A stretch of DNA of 45,579 bases from Pseudomonadota bacterium (GTDB lineage Bacteria; Pseudomonadota; Gammaproteobacteria; Burkholderiales; Burkholderiaceae_C): the NCBI GenBank assembly GCA_021805825.1, contig JAJZEC010000027.1:1-45579 (forward strand). Direction: 5' to 3'. This document shows positions 24,809 to 33,540 of this stretch, piece by piece; within the stretch, counting starts at the first letter, position 1; the number at the start of each line of letters is the position of its first letter. Made by a program: the position numbers and the translations under genes. The notes under the pieces were generated by a model that did no database searches, was not told the DNA's origin, and saw only the letters and a list, made by a program, of their open reading frames with translations.

Positions 24809-26707
24809 ATGCAAATACCCAACCTGGCGGCTCGCGCCCTTGCGTGGGCTGCGGCTTCGCTTACCGTCGCAGCGCTGGCTGGCTGCGGCGGCGGTGGCGG
24901 AGGTGGCATCGCTTCGGCCATCGGCGGCGGCAGCACTCCGACAGCAGCGGCAGCGCTCAGCGGCGTCGCCGCGACCGGTGCGCCGATCACCGGAGGCGGC
25001 AGCGGCACGATGAACGGCGTGGTCACGCTGAAGGATTCGTCGTCGCCGGCGAAGACGGTGAACACCGCGACCGACAGCACCGGCCACTATGCGTTCACCT
25101 CGGCGCAGCTGCAGGGGCTGACTCCGCCGTTCATGCTGCAGATTCAGTACAAGCTCGGTGGCGTCGGCTACTCGCTGGCCTCGGCGGCGACCGCGGCCGA
25201 CCTCTCCAGCGGCAGCGCGACCATCGACATCACCCCGCTGACCGACCTGGTCATCGCCAATCTCGGCCACCAGCTCGCGGCGACCATCTTCGCCAACGGC
25301 AACTACGCCAGCCTCTTGACCCCGGCGGCGCTTTCGGCCGGCGTGAGCGCGCTCGACAAAGAACTGCAGCCGATCCTGCAGCAGCAGGGTGTGAGCGGCT
25401 CGGTCGACCTTCTCCACCAAGCCTTCACCGCCAATGGCACCGGGCTCGACGCGGTGCTCGACAGTCTGCACGTGACCATCGACCCGAGCACCGGCAGCGA
25501 AATCCTGACCAATACGACCACCGGGCAGTCGGTCAGCGGCACGTGGAGCAACCCGCCGAGCACGCCGCTGCCGGCCGGATCGACCAACAACGTCAGCGAC
25601 CTGCAGGCGATCACCACAACCTTCAACAACCTGAGCACGCTGCTGGCCACCGCGCCATCTGCCACCTCCAGTGCGCTGTTGTCGTACTTCGACCCAGCCA
25701 ACTTCCTGCACGACGGCCAGACGCTGAGCGCCTTCCTGCAGAACGTTACGACCCAGCCCAAGGTGGTCGGTGGAGCCTTGACCTTCTCCGACATCGAGCT
25801 GCTCCCGGTGCCGGCGCGCGTGACCACGGTACCGAACGGGGCCACGGCCTACAAGGTCGTCTTCACGGTGCTCGAGGATCTGGAGCCCAATAGCAGAACC
25901 TCGTTCATCGTCTACAAGGGCGCGCAGGGGAGCTGGCTGATCCTGGGCAACCAGAAGGTCGCGCGCGCCGCAATCATGAGCACCAATGCCAGCGTCACCG
26001 GGGCATTGTGCTCGGGGCTGGACGTCGAGATCAACGACAAGGGCGCGATCGGACTGACCTATGCCGTCGTCACCGGGCCGCAGTTGCCAGCCGGCGGGGC
26101 GCTGTACTTCGCCACCGGCAACGGCGGTCCGATGCAGCTCGCCGCGGGCGGGCCTGGCACCTACACCGGCACCGCGACGCAGACGCTGCAGAGCACCATG
26201 GCGAGCGGCTGCTCGCAGTCGATCGCGGGGCAGGTCGTGCCGTTCAGTGATACGCAGATCAGCGCGATCAGCGTTCCGACCGCCTACACGATCAAGTTGT
26301 ACACGGGATCCAGCCCCGCCACCGACACGCCGGTTGCGACCTACCAACCGACCCTGACAGCACTACCGCTGACTTCGAGCCAGGCCAGCGCCGCCGACTT
26401 CGCCAGCGGCATCACCGCCACGCCTTCGCCGAAGTCCCTGCTCACCAACGGAGGTTCATCGACCGTCGCCTGGAGCGCGCCGAGCGCCTCCGGGCTGTAC
26501 GCCAACAACCTGCTTCTGTACGGCTGCGCGAACGTTCCCGGTGGGACCTCGCCGCAGTGCGGCAACTACAACGTGCAGTTGGTTCCTGGCCAGGTCAGCG
26601 CCACGGTAAGCATCCAGGCTGCACCCAGTGGCTCGACGTTTGCCGGAGGTGGCATGCAGCTGACGTACCTCGACAGCCTGTTCCGCCAGTACTGGACTTC
26701 GCCCTGA
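24809..26707 (+). CDS. Large secreted lipoprotein, function unknown
   Basis: Product of 632 residues. The signal peptide ends in the lipobox LAGC with Cys26 as lipidation site, and a run of seven glycines follows directly as flexible tether. A carboxypeptidase-regulatory-like beta domain begins at about 65 (MNGVVTLKDSS...DSTGHYAFTSAQL). The rest is Ser/Thr/Gly/Ala-rich beta-type sequence without repeats or known motifs, with four scattered cysteines in the second half (ALCSGL, SGCSQS, YGCANVPG, PQCGNY) that may form disulfides. Probably anchored in the outer membrane or facing the surface. It stands alone between an IS remnant and a strong terminator. Confidence 0.75.
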   Translation: MQIPNLAARALAWAAASLTVAALAGCGGGGGGGIASAIGGGSTPTAAAALSGVAATGAPITGGGSGTMNGVVTLKDSSSPAKTVNTATDSTGHYAFTSAQLQGLTPPFMLQIQYKLGGVGYSLASAATAADLSSGSATIDITPLTDLVIANLGHQLAATIFANGNYASLLTPAALSAGVSALDKELQPILQQQGVSGSVDLLHQAFTANGTGLDAVLDSLHVTIDPSTGSEILTNTTTGQSVSGTWSNPPSTPLPAGSTNNVSDLQAITTTFNNLSTLLATAPSATSSALLSYFDPANFLHDGQTLSAFLQNVTTQPKVVGGALTFSDIELLPVPARVTTVPNGATAYKVVFTVLEDLEPNSRTSFIVYKGAQGSWLILGNQKVARAAIMSTNASVTGALCSGLDVEINDKGAIGLTYAVVTGPQLPAGGALYFATGNGGPMQLAAGGPGTYTGTATQTLQSTMASGCSQSIAGQVVPFSDTQISAISVPTAYTIKLYTGSSPATDTPVATYQPTLTALPLTSSQASAADFASGITATPSPKSLLTNGGSSTVAWSAPSASGLYANNLLLYGCANVPGGTSPQCGNYNVQLVPGQVSATVSIQAAPSGSTFAGGGMQLTYLDSLFRQYWTSP

Positions 26708-26727
26708 CGATGCCCTGTTGAGGACAC

Positions 26728-26762
26728 AACGAGGCGCGCGCTGGTGCGCGCGCCTCGTTTTC
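26728..26762 (+). terminator. Rho-independent terminator after the lipoprotein gene
   Basis: A perfect 14-bp stem (AACGAGGCGCGCGC / GCGCGCGCCTCGTT) with a TGGT loop and a short T-run. It lies 20 bases after the stop codon. The A-rich 5' arm makes it plausible in both directions, but the gene on the other side (AraC, ending at 26868) is a little far. Confidence 0.9.
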
Positions 26763-26867
26763 GCCGGGCGGGGTGACGGTGATTCGCAGAGCCGCTCAGC
26801 GCTTCTCGGTTCCGCAGATTCGCGAACCCTCAGTTCGTGTGCAGTGCGGTGGTGGAGGCACCCGTGC

Positions 26868-27722
26868 TCAGCGGAGCGTGGCCTGTGACGTGGAGGGAAC
26901 GCCGGGATACCCGTGCGCGTAGCGGCTTGGCGTGACGCCGACGATGCGCCGGAAATGCAGCCCGAAGTGACTCTGGTCGTAGAAACCCGTCTCCGCCGAC
27001 ACCACCGCAGGAGGGGTGCCGCCCTGCAGCATCGTCCGTGCCCGCTCGATTCTCAGCTGAATCTGGAAGGCATGTGGCGGCACTCCATAGCGCTTCTGAA
27101 AGGCCCGAAGCAGCTGGAAGCGACCGACTCCCGCAACCGCAGCCAGTTCGTCCAGCGTCACTGCATCGCAGCGGCGATCGTACAAATAGTCCCTGGCACG
27201 ACGCGTCGCGCCAGCATCGTCCGCCTTCTCTGCGCCTGGCGGGCGCTCCGCGTGCATCAACATGCGGTGCAGTACCGCAGCCTGCAGGGCCTGCACCTCG
27301 AGCCTCGAAGCACTGCCCTGCTCAGCCAGTTCGCCCAGCCTCCACACCGCGGCTGTCAGCTTGGGGTCGTCGGTATCGGCGCGCGCCAGATGAACCACGC
27401 CCGTCACCCCCAGTTCCGCGGCGGCCCCGGCAACCGCTGTCGGAGGAATTTGCACAACCTTGAACTCCGCCCCGTTGGGCACGGCCAGGGTCCGGTGCAA
27501 CTCGCCGGGCTCCATCAACATCATTCCCGGACCAGGACGGATGTAGGTTCGCCCCCGATAGCGCCAGGACTGTCCCCACAGGTTCGGCCCCGCGCAGAGC
27601 GTGTAGGTTTCGTGGTAGACCGTCCAGAGCCGGCGCGAACGGTAGGCGATGAGATACTCCCAACCGTCAAGCTCCGGTGGATGCAACCAGGCGATTTTCT
27701 CCGACGGATCATCGAGTTCCAT
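26868..27722 (-). CDS. AraC-family transcriptional regulator with cupin-type sensor
   Basis: Product of 284 residues. An N-terminal AraC-ligand-binding (cupin) domain spans about 15-150 (YHETYTLCAGPN..., RPGPGMMLMEPGELHRT). Two helix-turn-helix motifs follow at about 185-275: VTLDELAAVAGVGRFQLLRAFQKRYGVPPHAFQIQLRIERA and PPAVVSAETGFYDQSHFGLHFRRIVGVTPSRY. A GGAGGTC ribosome-binding site precedes the ATG. The target is unknown; no obvious exporter or enzyme gene is divergent from it. The nearest gene on the other side is nearly 400 bases away. Base composition here is somewhat lower in GC than the housekeeping blocks, which may mean acquisition. Confidence 0.9.
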   Translation of the reverse strand: MELDDPSEKIAWLHPPELDGWEYLIAYRSRRLWTVYHETYTLCAGPNLWGQSWRYRGRTYIRPGPGMMLMEPGELHRTLAVPNGAEFKVVQIPPTAVAGAAAELGVTGVVHLARADTDDPKLTAAVWRLGELAEQGSASRLEVQALQAAVLHRMLMHAERPPGAEKADDAGATRRARDYLYDRRCDAVTLDELAAVAGVGRFQLLRAFQKRYGVPPHAFQIQLRIERARTMLQGGTPPAVVSAETGFYDQSHFGLHFRRIVGVTPSRYAHGYPGVPSTSQATLR

Positions 27723-28119
27723 GGCTGACCTCCAGTCCCCGGGGCGTCCCGAACGACCTCCAAACGCGTCCGACGCGGCCTGCTTACCCCCCGAGGGGCT
27801 CAGTGAGCCCCGTCAGCAAGGCCAAAGCGCGAGGCGTGGCGGCCTCTCCACAATCGCGCCGCAGCTCGATTTCATCCTGTAACGAAACTTTCTGCAACAG
27901 CTCATCGACGAACGACACCGCTCGATGGCCAACATCACCTGGAGCTGTCCCAGGCTCAGGTGGTCGTGCTGGGCCTGGTGCCAAGCCCGACGCAAGCCAG
28001 GCCCGGAGCGCCGCCGCCGCGAAGCTCCCGCGGCCCGTGCACAATGCTCAGGCAGATCACAACGACTTTCGAAACTTTGTTGTTTTTTCACACTTTGTTG
28101 TCCGACACCTCTTTTTTCC
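27723..28119. other. About 400 bases without a recognisable gene, with several repeats
   Basis: Short frames exist on both strands but none shows a domain or a credible ribosome-binding site. The stretch contains the 17-bp palindrome GGGGCTCA-G-TGAGCCCC at 27795-27811 and two direct copies of ACTTTGTTGT at 28074-28083 and 28092-28101 just ahead of the next gene. The last 60 bases are AT-rich and probably hold its promoter. Confidence 0.5.
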
Positions 28120-28758
28120 ATGCTCCGCTACCGCATCCTTCCCGTCACCGCCTTCGCCCAGAATGCCTGCTTGCTGTGGGATGACAGCAGCGGCGATGCG
28201 GTGTTCACCGATCCCGGCGGCGAGGTCGAGCGCCTGCTCGCGGCGGCCCGCGAAGAGGGGGTTCGGGTGGGCGCGGTGTGGCTGACGCACGCGCATATCG
28301 ACCACGCCGGCGCTGCGGCCGAACTGGCGCAGCGCGCCGGTGTGCCCATCATCGGCCCGCACCGCGACGACCAGTTCTGGATCGACCTGCTGCCCCAGCA
28401 GGCGCGCATGTTCGGTTTTCCGCCGGCGCGCAGTTTCCGGCCCGAGCGCTGGCTGGACGATGGCGAGCGCCTGCTGCTGGGCGAGCTGGAGTTCGAGGTG
28501 CGGCATTGCCCCGGGCACACGCCCGGACATGTGGTGTTCCATCACGCGCCGGCGCATCGCTGCTGGGTTGGCGACGTGCTGTTCGCCGGATCGATCGGCC
28601 GCACCGACTTCCCGCGCGGCGACCACCAGCAGCTGATCGACAGCATCGTGACCCGGCTGTGGCCGATGGGTGACGACACGGTGTTCATTCCCGGCCACGG
28701 GCCGGAATCGAGCTTTGGCGTCGAACGCCGCAGCAACCCCTACGTCGGCGGAACCTGA
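28120..28758 (+). CDS. Metallo-beta-lactamase-fold hydrolase (YcbL/glyoxalase II-like)
   Basis: Product of 212 residues, the size of the short YcbL-type glyoxalase II-like proteins. The zinc-binding motif THAHIDHAG supplies His57, His59, Asp61 and His62. Further ligands are in CPGHTPGHVVF, the bridging Asp in VGDVLFAGSIGRTDFPRGD, and the last His in FIPGHGPESSFGVERRSNPYV. Members hydrolyse S-D-lactoylglutathione or related thioesters; the exact substrate is uncertain. Start ATG follows a T-rich stretch with no strong ribosome-binding site. Confidence 0.9.
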   Translation: MLRYRILPVTAFAQNACLLWDDSSGDAVFTDPGGEVERLLAAAREEGVRVGAVWLTHAHIDHAGAAAELAQRAGVPIIGPHRDDQFWIDLLPQQARMFGFPPARSFRPERWLDDGERLLLGELEFEVRHCPGHTPGHVVFHHAPAHRCWVGDVLFAGSIGRTDFPRGDHQQLIDSIVTRLWPMGDDTVFIPGHGPESSFGVERRSNPYVGGT

Positions 28759-28928
28759 GGCGGCGCCGGCACGCTCTTGCCGCGGCGGCTGAGCAGGGCA
28801 GCGCGCTCGTCGCGCAGCCACGCGGCGGCTGGCGTGCCGGGCGCCGGCTGCGGCGGCTGCAGCGCCAGGGCGAATACCGCGTCGCGATCGACACGGCTCC
28901 TGCGTCCGAGGCGGGAATGGGTGTTCAA
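28740..28928 (-). CDS. Possible small protein, TTG start
   Basis: A 62-residue frame beginning NTHSRLGRRSRVDRDAVFALAL, with GGAG nine bases before a TTG codon. It overlaps the end of the hydrolase gene by 19 bases in convergent orientation. No domain is recognised, and Pro/Arg/Ala-rich frames arise easily at this GC content, so this is only a candidate. Confidence 0.25.
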   Translation of the reverse strand: MNTHSRLGRRSRVDRDAVFALALQPPQPAPGTPAAAWLRDERAALLSRRGKSVPAPPQVPPT

Positions 28929-29180
28929 CGGCGCTCTCCTGCGGTCTGGGCGCTGTCTGCCTCGCCCCCTTCGCGCGGCGGCCCGGCAAGCGCCCGGTTC
29001 CACCAAGGCAAGCAAGGGGCGTGCCAGTCTGGAGTTCTCCTCGGAGCACCTGGTTCCGGGGCACAGCATTTGTCGTCTTCAGGCGACAGGAAGAATCCCC
29101 ATTTCTTCTGAGGCCTTATCTCCCGGTGCTTCGGACCTGTCGCCGTCGAACGACAGGCGCCCAGCCGCAGCGGACAGACG
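28929..29180. other. Intergenic stretch with nothing recognised
   Basis: About 250 bases between the possible small gene and pyrE. It includes a short run of lower GC near 29060-29120 (TTTGTCGTCTTCAGG and CCATTTCTTCTGAGG), but no hairpin with a T-run and no gene that can be supported. Confidence 0.4.
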
Positions 29181-29849
29181 CTACACGCCGTAGGCCGCGC
29201 GGTATTCCTGGATCTCAGGCAGCCAGCGCGCGAGATCGGGGTCGCCAGCCGCGGCGAGTACCTCGAGCAGGGCGTCGAGGTTGGCAATCGACACCACCGG
29301 CAGGCCCTGTTCCTGCTGCAGATACTGCACCGCCGAATGTTCCAGCGCGACGCCGTCGCGCGCGGCTTTTTCCTGGCGATCGAGGGCAATGAGCACGGCT
29401 GCCGGCTGTGCACCGGCGGCACGCAGCAGGCGCAGCGATTCACCCACCGCGGTGCCGGCGGAAACCACGTCGTCGACGATCACGACCCGGCCCGCCACCG
29501 GAGCGCCGACCAGGGTGCCGCCTTCGCCATGATCCTTGGCTTCCTTGCGGTTGTAGGCAAAGCCCACGTTGCGCCCGCGCCGTGCCAGTTCGACGGCGAG
29601 TGCCGCGGCCAGCGCGATGCCCTTGTAGGCCGGCCCGAACAGCATGTCGAACTCGATGCCGCTGTGCAGCAGGGCGTCGGCGTAGAACGAGGCCAACCGC
29701 CCCAGTCGCTGCCCGTCGTTGAACAGGCCGGCGTTGAAGAAATAGGGGGTTTGCCGGCCCGCCTTGGTGACGAAGGAGCCGAAGCGTAGGACGCCGCTGT
29801 CGACGGCAAAGCGCAGGAATTCCTGGGCGAGCGCGCTGCTGGTTCGCAT
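29181..29849 (-). CDS. pyrE: Orotate phosphoribosyltransferase
   Basis: Product of 222 residues, normal length. It converts orotate and PRPP to OMP in pyrimidine synthesis. The N-terminal FGSFVTKAGRQTPYFFNAGLF binds orotate. FGPAYKGIALA and the flexible loop AYNRKEAKDHGEGG carry the catalytic lysines. The PRPP-binding motif VVIVDDVVSAGTAVGES is complete. Start MRTSSALAQEFLRFA fits the family. Divergent from the ampG-like gene, sharing a 90-base intergenic region. Confidence 0.96.
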   Translation of the reverse strand: MRTSSALAQEFLRFAVDSGVLRFGSFVTKAGRQTPYFFNAGLFNDGQRLGRLASFYADALLHSGIEFDMLFGPAYKGIALAAALAVELARRGRNVGFAYNRKEAKDHGEGGTLVGAPVAGRVVIVDDVVSAGTAVGESLRLLRAAGAQPAAVLIALDRQEKAARDGVALEHSAVQYLQQEQGLPVVSIANLDALLEVLAAAGDPDLARWLPEIQEYRAAYGV

Positions 29850-29939
29850 GGATGGGGTGGGCGGGAACGGGCCGGACGGGAGGCGGGAAGGGCGCTTGGG
29901 GGCGCGCGCCATTATGCTAGCGTGCCCGTCCAACCGCCG

Positions 29940-31316
29940 ATGTCCAGCCCCGCCGACTCCTCCACCCACCCGCCGGATGCGCCGAAGCGCCCGGCCCCCG
30001 CCTGGCTGGCGGTATTCGGCAACCGCAACATCGCCTCGATGCTGTTGCTGGGTTTTGCTTCCGGGCTGCCGCTGGCGCTGAGTTCGGGCACGCTGCAGGC
30101 CTGGCTTACCATGCGCGGGGCGAGCCTGCAGGCCATCGGCATGGCCACCCTGATCGGCCAGGCCTATGTGTTCAAGTTCCTGTGGGCGCCGGTGCTCGAC
30201 CGCGTGCAGATCCCCGGGCTGGCGCCGCGGCTGGGCCGCCGCCGTGCCTGGTTGCTGCCCCTGCAGGCCGTGCTGGCGTTGCTGCTGGCGGCCATGGCCT
30301 GGGTCGGCATTCCGTCCGGCGACGCGCTTCCGCAGGGGCTGGCCTGGCTGAGCTCCTACCTGCCGCCGTCGCAATTGCGGCTGCTGCCGGTGGTCGTGCT
30401 TGCGGTTGGGCTGGCCTTCGTCTCGGCGTCGCAGGATACGGTGATCGACGCCTACCGCACCGATCTGCTGCCGCCCGAGCAGCGCGGCGCCGGGGCCGCG
30501 GTGGTCGTGCTCGGCTACCGCCTGGGGATGGTGGTCTCCGGCGGGCTGGCCCTGTGGCTGGCCGCGCAGTGGCTGGGCTGGCGGGGCATGTACGGGCTGA
30601 TGGCCGCGCTGATGGCGCTGAGCATGCTGTCGACCTGGTGGGCGCCGGCGCCCCCGGGCCATGTCGCGGCGCCGACAAGCCTGCGCGCCGCGGTACTCGA
30701 GCCGGCGCGGGAATTCTTCTCCCGCCCGCAGGCCTGGGCCCTGCTGCTGGCCATCGTGCTCTACAAGCTCGGCGATGCCTTCGCCGGCGCGCTGTCGACC
30801 ACCTTCCTGCTGCGTGGCGCCGGATACACCCCGGCGCAGGTCGGACTGGTCTACAAGACCATGGGCCTGCTGAGTACCATCGTCGGCGCGCTGCTCGGCG
30901 GCGCCTGGCTGGCCCGTCTGGGCCTTTGGCGCTCGCTGCTGGTGTTCGGCGTCGCGCAGGGGCTGTCCAACCTGGCCTATTGGGGCCTGGCCGTGCTGCC
31001 GCCGGCGCTGCCGCTGATGGCCGGCGCGGTCGGGGTGGAGAACTTCACCGCAGGCATGGGCACGGCGGCCTTCGTGGCCTGGCTTTCCGCGCTGTGCGAC
31101 CTGCGCTACTCGGCGACCCAGTTCGCGCTGCTGTCGGCGCTTTCGGCGGTCGGCCGGGTGTATGTGGGCCCGCTCAGCGGCTACCTGGTGGAGCACCTGG
31201 GGTGGCCAGGCTTCTATCTGTTCAGCGTCGCCAGTGCGGTGCCCGGCCTGCTGATGCTGCTGTGGCTGCGGCGCAGCATCGAGCAGCGCGACCAGACGCA
31301 GCCGGGTTCCGCCTGA
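29940..31316 (+). CDS. ampG: AmpG-family muropeptide permease (MFS)
   Basis: Product of 458 residues with 12-14 helices. AmpG features: GNRNIASMLLLGFASGLPLALSSGTLQAWLT at the start, QAYVFKFLWAPVLDR, SASQDTVIDAYRTDLLPPEQRGAGAA and ALCDLRYSATQFALLSALSAVGR. It imports GlcNAc-anhydroMurNAc peptides for cell-wall recycling, and indirectly controls ampC in species that have it. A GTG at 29922 would add six residues; ATG 29940 is preferred. TATGCT at 29913-29918 looks like a -10 element, giving a very short leader. Confidence 0.9.
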   Translation: MSSPADSSTHPPDAPKRPAPAWLAVFGNRNIASMLLLGFASGLPLALSSGTLQAWLTMRGASLQAIGMATLIGQAYVFKFLWAPVLDRVQIPGLAPRLGRRRAWLLPLQAVLALLLAAMAWVGIPSGDALPQGLAWLSSYLPPSQLRLLPVVVLAVGLAFVSASQDTVIDAYRTDLLPPEQRGAGAAVVVLGYRLGMVVSGGLALWLAAQWLGWRGMYGLMAALMALSMLSTWWAPAPPGHVAAPTSLRAAVLEPAREFFSRPQAWALLLAIVLYKLGDAFAGALSTTFLLRGAGYTPAQVGLVYKTMGLLSTIVGALLGGAWLARLGLWRSLLVFGVAQGLSNLAYWGLAVLPPALPLMAGAVGVENFTAGMGTAAFVAWLSALCDLRYSATQFALLSALSAVGRVYVGPLSGYLVEHLGWPGFYLFSVASAVPGLLMLLWLRRSIEQRDQTQPGSA

Positions 31317-31348
31317 AGCGGCGGCTGCCTCTGCCTATACTGACGGCG

Positions 31349-32347
31349 ATGAAGGCCGAAGTCTGTTCCGAAACTGTGTTGCGCCTGGCGCGCCAGACGC
31401 TGCAGATCGAGGCGGCTGCGGTGCAGGCGCTGGCCGAGCGCGTGGGTGTCGAGCCGCTGGCCGGGGCCTTCGTGCGCGCGGTGCGCGCGCTGCTGGAGTG
31501 CCGTGGCCGTGTCGTGGTCTCCGGCATGGGCAAGAGCGGCCATGTGGCGCGCAAGCTGGCGGCGACCCTGGCCTCCACCGGCACGCCGGCGTATTTCGTG
31601 CACCCCGGGGAAGCCAGCCACGGCGACCTCGGCATGGTCACCGAGGATGACGTGTTCATCGCGCTGTCGCATTCGGGCGAAGCCGAGGAGCTCACCAGCA
31701 TCGTGCCGCTCGTCAAGCGCATGGGCACGCTGCTGGTGGCCGTCACCGGGCATGCCGACTCCACGCTGGCACGCCATGCCGACATCCACCTCGACTGCGC
31801 GGTCGAGCGCGAAGCCTGTCCGCTGCGCCTGGCGCCGACCGCGAGCACCACTGCGCAACTCGCGCTGGGCGACGCGCTGGCGGTGGCGGTGCTCGATGCC
31901 CGCGGATTCAGTGCCGAGGATTTCGCGCGCACCCATCCGGGGGGCGCGCTGGGTCGCAAGCTGCTGACCCATGTCGGCGACGTCATGCGCACCGGGGAGG
32001 GGGTGCCGCAGGTGGCGGAATCGGTTCCCTTCTACGACGCCCTGCTCGAAATGACCCGCAAGGGCCTCGGGATGACCGCGGTGGTCGACGACGCGCAGCG
32101 GCTGCGCGGGGTGATCACCGACGGCGACCTGCGGCGCCTGGTCGAGCGCGGGGTCGATCTGCGCCAGCTCAGCGCCGGGCAGGCCATGCACCCTCGTCCG
32201 CGCACGATGACCGCGCAGGCGCTGGCGGTGGAGGCGGTGCAGTTGATGGAACAGCACCGCATTTCGCAGATGCTGGTGGTGGACGAGCAGCAGCGCGTGA
32301 TCGGCGCGCTGCACATGCACGACCTGTTCCAGGCCAAGGTGGTGTGA
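31349..32347 (+). CDS. kdsD: D-arabinose 5-phosphate isomerase
   Basis: Product of 332 residues. An SIS sugar-isomerase domain at about 35-190 (VVVSGMGKSGHVARKLAATLASTGTPAYFVHPGEASHGDLGM, SHSGEAEEL, LAPTASTTAQLALGDALAVA, THPGGALGRKLL) is followed by two CBS domains (about 205-330). It converts ribulose 5-phosphate to arabinose 5-phosphate for Kdo synthesis. First gene of a three-gene LPS operon; TATACT at 31336-31341 may be its -10 element, implying a very short leader. kdsC starts four bases after the stop. Confidence 0.95.
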   Translation: MKAEVCSETVLRLARQTLQIEAAAVQALAERVGVEPLAGAFVRAVRALLECRGRVVVSGMGKSGHVARKLAATLASTGTPAYFVHPGEASHGDLGMVTEDDVFIALSHSGEAEELTSIVPLVKRMGTLLVAVTGHADSTLARHADIHLDCAVEREACPLRLAPTASTTAQLALGDALAVAVLDARGFSAEDFARTHPGGALGRKLLTHVGDVMRTGEGVPQVAESVPFYDALLEMTRKGLGMTAVVDDAQRLRGVITDGDLRRLVERGVDLRQLSAGQAMHPRPRTMTAQALAVEAVQLMEQHRISQMLVVDEQQRVIGALHMHDLFQAKVV

Positions 32348-32351
32348 GGCC

Positions 32352-32921
32352 ATGCTCGATCTCGAGCCCCGCCTGCGCTTCGATCCGGAACTGCTGCTCC
32401 TCGGGCAGGAGGTTCGCCTGTTGCTGCTCGACGTCGACGGGGTGCTCACCCCGGGCGATCTGCTGGTGGCTGCCGAGGGTGAGCAGGCCAAGCGCTTCAG
32501 CACCCTCGACGGCCACGGCCTGAAGCTGCTGGCGGCCTGCGGGCTGCGGGTGGCCGTGATCTCCGGGCGCGACAGCCCGCCGTTGCGCTGGCGGCTGGCC
32601 GAGCTCGGGCTGCTCGAGCAGGCGGTGCTGGGCCAGTCGCACAAGCTCCCCGCTGCGCAGGCGGTGCTGCGCGATGCCGGGCTCGACTGGTCGCAGGTCG
32701 CTGCGCTGGGCGACGACTGGCCCGACCTGCCGCTGCTGGTGCGTGCGCGCCTCGCGGCCTGCCCTCCGCAGGCGCATCCCGAGGTGCTGGCGCGCGTGCA
32801 CCACCGCACCCGTGCGCCCGCCGGGCTGGGCGCCGTGCGCGAGGTCTGCGATCTGCTGCTGTGCGCCCGGGGCGCCTATGCAGGCCTGCTGGCGCAGGCC
32901 ATCGCCGGAGAGGGCACGTGA
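32352..32921 (+). CDS. kdsC: 3-deoxy-D-manno-octulosonate 8-phosphate phosphatase
   Basis: Product of 189 residues, a HAD-type C0 phosphatase without cap domain. Motif I is LLLDVDGVLT with Asp27 and Asp29, motif II VAVISGRDS, the lysine is in GQSHKLPA, and motif III is ALGDDWPDLPLL. It removes phosphate from Kdo-8-P. Translationally coupled to lptC through a GTGA overlap at its 3' end. Confidence 0.95.
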   Translation: MLDLEPRLRFDPELLLLGQEVRLLLLDVDGVLTPGDLLVAAEGEQAKRFSTLDGHGLKLLAACGLRVAVISGRDSPPLRWRLAELGLLEQAVLGQSHKLPAAQAVLRDAGLDWSQVAALGDDWPDLPLLVRARLAACPPQAHPEVLARVHHRTRAPAGLGAVREVCDLLLCARGAYAGLLAQAIAGEGT

Positions 32922-33526
32922 AGGGCCTGCGCACGCACTGGCTGGCGGCGCGACGCCGGGCCACCACCACCCTGCCGCTGGTGCTGATGCTGCTGCTCGC
33001 AGGCTTCAGCTGGTGGGTGGCGCGCGAGGCCCTGCAGGCCATTGGCGTGGGCGGCGCGGCTGCGACCGCGCCGCAGCAGCCGGACTACTACCTGAGGGAT
33101 TTCCAGACGCGCAGCTTCGACAGCCTCGGGCAGTCCACCGCCGAGCTCAGCGGCGCTGCGATGCAGCACATTCCGGGCAACCAGACCGTGCGCATCGAGC
33201 AGCCGCGGCTGCGCGTGGTCGACAGTCAAGGTGCGCTGACCCATGCCAGCGCGCAGATCGGCCTGAGCAATTCCGACGGCAGCAATGTGCAGCTGTACGG
33301 CGACGCCGTGCTGCAGCGCCAGGCGCCGCACACGCAGGCGGTGGTGGTGCGCAGTAGCTTCCTGAACGTCTTTCCGCAGACGCGCAGGATCATGTCCAAC
33401 CGGCCGAGCACCGTGCAGCAGGGGCTCTCGGTGTTTTCCGGGGACGACCTGGAAATGAATGGCCTCGACGGAACCTTCAGCATGCACGGTCAGGTGCGGG
33501 GCAGGCTGCAGTCCGGCTCCGGCTGA
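32918..33526 (+). CDS. lptC: LptC, LPS export system inner-membrane-anchored protein
   Basis: Product of 202 residues starting at GTG 32918 inside the kdsC stop. One N-terminal membrane helix (TLPLVLMLLLAGFSWWVARE) anchors a beta-jellyroll periplasmic domain: DYYLRDFQTRSFDSLGQSTAELSG, PRLRVVDSQG, QLYGDAVLQRQ and LSVFSGDDLEMNGLDGTFSMHGQVRGRL. LptC receives LPS from LptB2FG and hands it to LptA. In most relatives lptA and lptB come next; here an SDR gene follows after 14 bases, so they must be elsewhere. Confidence 0.9.
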   Translation: MKGLRTHWLAARRRATTTLPLVLMLLLAGFSWWVAREALQAIGVGGAAATAPQQPDYYLRDFQTRSFDSLGQSTAELSGAAMQHIPGNQTVRIEQPRLRVVDSQGALTHASAQIGLSNSDGSNVQLYGDAVLQRQAPHTQAVVVRSSFLNVFPQTRRIMSNRPSTVQQGLSVFSGDDLEMNGLDGTFSMHGQVRGRLQSGSG

Positions 33527-33540
33527 AGCGCGGTCAGGCG

